This document shows, in pieces, positions 60,030 through 64,000 of a DNA stretch of 64,000 nt (positions are counted from its first letter, which is position 1; each line of letters starts with the position of its first letter). Both the position numbers and the translations under genes were made by a program. The notes beneath the pieces are model-generated. The model was not told where the DNA came from, did no database searches, and saw only the letters and a program-made list of their open reading frames with translations. The stretch comes from Cricetomys ansorgei (Eukaryota > Chordata > Mammalia > Rodentia > Nesomyidae). Location of the stretch: NCBI GenBank assembly GCA_026225945.1, contig JAMJFZ010000199.1:70534501-70598500 (forward strand). Reading direction: 5' to 3'.

Positions 60030-60737
60030 CTTTAATGTATGAATGTGGATGTCTTGCCTACATGTTATGCACCACATGCTTGTCTGGTGCCCACAGAGGT
60101 CAAGAAGAGCATATCGGACCACTTACAACTTCAGTTAAGACCGTTGTGAGCCACAATCTGGGTATCGGGAATCAAATCTAGGTCCTCCAGAAGAGCAGCA
60201 GTACCCTTAACCGCTGAGTTCTCTCTCCAGCCCCTATATTCATTTTTCAGAATACATAAATCTAGACACTTACACAAATTCAAATCCAATTATGTGAAAC
60301 AGAATGGGTCAGCAGTTAAACAATGTGAGCGTGTGTGTGCGTGCTTGCGTGTGCAGGTGGATGCACATGCGTGCAGGTGCCCATAGAGACCAGAGGAGTT
60401 GGATTCCCCCTGGAGTTGAAGTTACAGGCAGTTATGAGCTGTGAATGAGTACTGGGAATCAAACTCACGTCCTCTGAGCGAAGGCTCACCTGCTTCTTAC
60501 TGCTGAGCCATCGCTCCAGCCTTGACCCTTTTTTTATCGTCACTATTTTATGTGTACGTGTGCTTTGCCTGGACGTATGTCCCTACACCGTGTGGCATGC
60601 AGTACCCACAGAGGCCAGATGAGGGTTTCAGATCCCCTAGAACTGGAGTTACAGGAGGTTGTGAGCCAACGGGTTAGTGCTGGGATCTGTGAAAGAGCAG
60701 CCTAGGGCTCTTCCACTGAGCCACCTCTCCAGCTTCC
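60030..60737 (-). mobile_element. Three consecutive antisense B2 SINEs
   Basis: 60030-60236 (GATGTCTTGCCTACATG, GAGTTCTCTCTCCAGCCCC), 60325-60523 (GAGTTGAAGTTACAGGCAGT, GAGCCATCGCTCCAGCC) and 60545-60737 (GAACTGGAGTTACAGGAGGT, GAGCCACCTCTCCAGC). All lie in the same orientation. Confidence 0.75.
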
Positions 60738-60889
60738 CTGACTCCATGTTGTAATGGAGGCATCAGCCTCAGACTACCTCTTCTTTGTGGGCCTACATGT
60801 AGATCAGCTGATAAGAAAGCCCAGGTGCTTTTCCTTTGGCTTCCTTGGAAACCTCTGTCTAGTCTTAGAAACAGTCATGCTGATGCCAC

Positions 60890-61140
60890 TGTATTAGTTA
60901 ATGGTCGTTGCTTTCACAAATACCTGACAAAAGAAACCTAAAGAAGGGTTTACTGTGGCTCACAGGTCAGAGTACAGTCCATCATGGGGGTAAGGCCTGT
61001 GGTTAGAGGCAGCTAGTCACATTGCATCTGTGGTCAAGGAGAAGAGGGTAATGCGAGCTTATACTGAGTTCACTTCTTTCCATTCAATCAAGAACTCTAA
61101 GTTAGGGAAATCACCACCTCAATTAACCTAGACAATCACT
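60890..61140 (-). mobile_element. MaLR-type LTR fragment
   Basis: TGTATTAGTTAATGGTCGTT then AAGAAGGGTTTACTGTGGCT and CCATCATGGGGG, a diverged relative of 32235 and 44885. Confidence 0.45.
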
Positions 61141-61439
61141 TATAGACGTGCTTAGAGATCTGTTTCCAAGGTGATTCTAAATCCCATGAAGCTGACCAGA
61201 TCAACCATACCGTCTCGGCCAGTTCTCTTTGTTCTTTCAAGCATTTTGGACCTATGTAGAGGCATGCCTGACTCTTTACAGAGAGCTCAACTATATCAAT
61301 AATGAATGTGTTCATACCCTCCAAATATCTCTGGGGTCCCCACACCTTCCCTTCTGCTTCGTGACTCGTGGACATCGGTACCCTCTCTATTGTGACTTCA
61401 CTGAATGTTCCCTTCCATTTATTGTCCTGATTTAAAACT

Positions 61440-61625
61440 AGCTGCCCCTGTGGCTGAAGGACAGCAATACTTACCACTCTTGCAGAGGACCACAGTTTGA
61501 CTCTGAGCACCCACTTGCGGCAGCTTACAACCACCCGTAATGGCAGCTGCAGGGGATCAGTGCCCTCTTCCACAGGTACTGTACTCAAGTGCACAAACAC
61601 AGACTCTAAAATAAAAATTCAAAAA
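61440..61625 (+). mobile_element. B2 SINE, diverged
   Basis: GACCACAGTTTGACTCTGAG, CTTACAACCACCCGTAATGG, AGTGCCCTCTTCCACAGG. Confidence 0.65.
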
Positions 61626-62399
61626 CAAAAAACTGGCTGCTCTGTCACACAGATTCCACCCTTGTCCACAAGGTCTGGAGGCTCTTCATGCTCCGTATCT
61701 CCATTTCCAGGCTTTGGTCCCACCTGCAGCCCAAAACCTGGGTTCTTTAAAGAACACAAGGAGACATCCAGTAGTCAGTTTAAAATAATAATAAGCCCTT
61801 AAGTTGCTTTAAAAAAAAATGTTTCATCACAACAGGAAGACGAGTAACTTAATACAATTAGGGAAATAAAAATTAAAAACACAATGGAGGAGGAGTGGGA
61901 TCCGGTGCACCTCAGTGGGAGGCCATATATATGCTTAACAGACTCGAGTCCCTGAGTTCAGTTTCCAGGAGACCATGTGTGCATACGGGGGCTAGAGATC
62001 AACCCGAGGAGCCGTCCATCTTGTCTTGTTTCTTGTTTTGTTTTTTGGAAAGGCCTCTCACTGGAACCTGAAGCTTGCCAATTAGGCTAGGCTGGCTGGC
62101 CAGCGAGCCCTAAATCGGCCTTATTCTGTGCTGGGATTACAGATAAGCACTATTACACCCAGCCTTTTTCACGTGGGTACTAGTGATCCTAGGCGTATGT
62201 GGCAAACTCTTCGTTGTATCTCTCTAACCCTAGAATAACTCATTTCTAAAAGACTGCTTACACCAAGCGTAGGCAACTACAAGCAGCAACTGGACTAGTC
62301 ATACACTGCAGGGTCTCGGGCATATGAGATGAAGAAACACGATAGAAAGACTTCCTTAAATTAAACATACTATACCATAAACACAAGCAGCCCCGAGTT
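61626..62399. other. Noncoding; SINE-like fragment at 62035-62165
   Basis: 62035-62165 (GCCAATTAGGCTAGGCTGGC, GTGCTGGGATTACAGATAAG) resembles the B4-like piece at 41640-41760. Nothing else recognised. Confidence 0.4.
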
Positions 62400-63050
62400 G
62401 GCCTGATGGGCTCCCAACGAGTGCGCCTGGCTGCCTGACCACCAGAGAAGTCCCTAGAAGGCAGACACGAGCGTGGCGGAAGTGACCGAAGCCCCTGCGG
62501 AGCAGAGGGGCCGCAGGGAGGGGGCGAGGCGGGGAGGCACTTGGATTTGTAGGTACAGTGGGCGCCCGCTTCCGCTGCTGCCTCAAGGAGCAGGCGCGGT
62601 CTCTCTAGGCACAACGGAGGCCTAGGCTCTCGGTGGCCCGAGGGCGCAGGCCCGGACGCTTTCAGCAAGAAAAGCCCGAGGCCGGCGGACAATCCGACCC
62701 TCGGGCACCGCGGTCCACGCTTGGCAGGGTGGGGACCCGGGGCGGGGTGCCCTGGGGATTGACGACTGCGCAGAAGGGGCGGGACGGCCCCTTTGTCTTA
62801 GGAGCTGTGGCAGCCGCCACGGGGCGGAAGGTTGCAGCAGATGGTGAGTGGCATTCTCCCGCGGGACCCTCCTTCATCCGCACCCAAGCCCTGCGTCCTC
62901 CGGCATGGATGGCTGCCGTCCGGCTGCCGACCCAGGCCGCACCCTCCACCCCAGTCCCTCGCACCCTCCTGGCCCCTCTCCCAGGACCCCCCGCGGTGGC
63001 TCCCGCTAGCCTGGGTCGTGGGGGGGCGGGGGGATCTGATGTGCCTAAGG
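62400..63050 (+). promoter_or_regulatory. CpG-island promoter and putative noncoding first exon of next gene
   Basis: Strongly GC- and CpG-rich. A consensus donor (CAGATG then GTGAGTGG) at about 62844 suggests a plus-strand first exon ending there. Open frames across the island on both strands are composition effects. By human order the next gene on the same strand would be ZNF250 or another local zinc-finger gene, but no coding exon is inside the window. Confidence 0.5.
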
Positions 63051-63404
63051 TCTCTTACTGGTTAGTTAATTTGGTTTGGCTTGGGGTGCGGATAAGGTTT
63101 TGTTTGGTGAAATAACCGCGTCCCAGACTGCCCTGGAAGTCCCGTATCCGCACAATCTTTCCCCTAACCCGGGCTACAGTCAGGGCCACCATGCAGGGTT
63201 TTAGATCACACACAGGATCTTAGCGGATCTTGCGGCGTCCTCAGTCAAGGGCTTTTCTTGTGGAAGTGAAGTGCTCTGCTCTGTTCCACATAACCAAGCT
63301 TCTCGAATTTATTTTTCTGCTAATGCCCTCTTGTTACTTTGCAAAAGCCCTTAAAAAAAAAAAAAAGTGGATGGCAACAACTTCTCTAACAGGGCATTTT
63401 CTTG

Positions 63405-63590
63405 TTTAATTTTTATTTTATGTGTGCGTATGTGTTTTGCCTGCATGTGTATCAATATCATGTGCATGCCTGGTGCCAGTGAAGGCATCGGGTCCCCTGG
63501 AACTGGCTGTCAGCAGCCATGTGGGTGCTGGGAATCAAATGTGTGTCCTGCAGAAGATCAACTTGCACTCTTGGTCGTCTCTTCAGCCCC
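63405..63590 (-). mobile_element. B2 SINE
   Basis: Antisense B2: ATGTGTTTTGCCTGCATGTG, CATGCCTGGTGCCAGTGAAG, CGTCTCTTCAGCCCC. Confidence 0.85.
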
Positions 63591-63629
63591 TGCATTTAAA
63601 AATTTCGTAGGAAGTGATATTGAATCTGT

Positions 63630-63905
63630 GAAAGGAGAGATAGCTCAGTAGAACACCTAGGTCCATATCACCAGAACCCACTTTTTAAAAGCCGGATGTG
63701 GTGACCAGTACTGTTATCCCCAGCTCTGGGGAGGAGACAGGCAGACTCCTGGAGCTCACTACCTTACTTGCTGAGTTCCAGGCCAGTGAGAGATCCTGAT
63801 ACCCCCTAAAAGATAAAGGGCTTCTGAGGAACGACGCCTGAGGTTGTCCTATGACCTCCATGCGCTTGCCGGCGTGCAGGTACACACACATACACACATA
63901 CGGGA
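63630..63905 (+). mobile_element. SINE composite (B2-like head, B1-like body)
   Basis: GAGAGATAGCTCAGTAG head, a CCGGATGTGGTGACCAG B1-like segment and a CATGCGCTTGCCGGCG/CACACA tail, resembling B4-type chimeric SINEs. Confidence 0.45.
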
Positions 63906-64000
63906 AAATTACAATAATTTCCTTGCATGTGGGGGATGAAGTATGGGCACGATTGTATTCTCTAAGGCCAGAGAAGGACATTAGATAGAATGCCCACTGA

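Noticed and set aside
62258..63115. Overlapping 144- and 160-codon frames in the right-hand CpG island
   Set aside because: High GC removes stops in all frames; products are Pro/Arg/Ala-rich with no recognised domain, and one crosses a likely splice donor.

Overview
This is nuclear DNA of a muroid rodent (mouse, rat, hamster or vole group). Three multi-exon vertebrate genes with canonical splice sites sit among dense B1 and B2 SINEs, one ID-type SINE, URR1-like hAT elements, many LTR fragments, a provirus of the intracisternal A-particle (IAP) type, a decayed gammaretrovirus and abundant microsatellites. I cannot name the species. No bacterial, plasmid or phage content, CRISPR array, rRNA or true tRNA gene was seen.

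Layout. 1-4064: the 5' part of an IAP/IAPE-like class II endogenous retrovirus on the minus strand (LTR, tRNA-Phe primer site, broken gag, large gag-to-pol deletion, long pol/integrase frame, and an env frame running off the window). 4065-9130: noncoding, LTR remnants and microsatellites. 9200-13189: the minus-strand gene for a GPI-anchored Ly6/uPAR protein orthologous or paralogous to GML, with an unusual 21-bp coding tandem repeat between signal peptide and Ly6 domain. 13440-15990: a large degenerate pyrimidine-rich minisatellite just 5' of that gene. 17000-21140: an LTR nested in a B2 SINE, then a decayed minus-strand gammaretroviral pol. 21-29 kb: SINEs and dispersed repeats. 29220-31250: the five-exon minus-strand C8orf33 ortholog with a CpG-island promoter and a probable GC-AG intron. 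31.5-42.9 kb: repeat-rich spacer with nested insertions. 42940-55011: the ZNF16 ortholog on the plus strand (CpG-island promoter, decayed upstream coding exon, last exon with a one-base frameshift followed by an intact zinc-finger array). 55-62.4 kb: repeats. 62400-63050: a CpG island with a splice donor, probably the first exon of the next plus-strand gene.

How the genes relate. C8orf33 and ZNF16 are close neighbours at the end of human 8q24.3 and transcribed divergently there, as here. GML belongs to the CYP11B/LY6 cluster about 2 Mb away in human (from memory), so a GML-like gene 16 kb from C8orf33 suggests a rearrangement or a duplicated copy. The genes do not form a pathway; each has its own promoter. 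Most of the remaining sequence is transposon-derived. I found no wholly new multi-gene system. The most novel items are the repeat-expanded GML stalk, the apparent loss of the ZNF16 N-terminal coding region, and the C8orf33 GC-AG intron.
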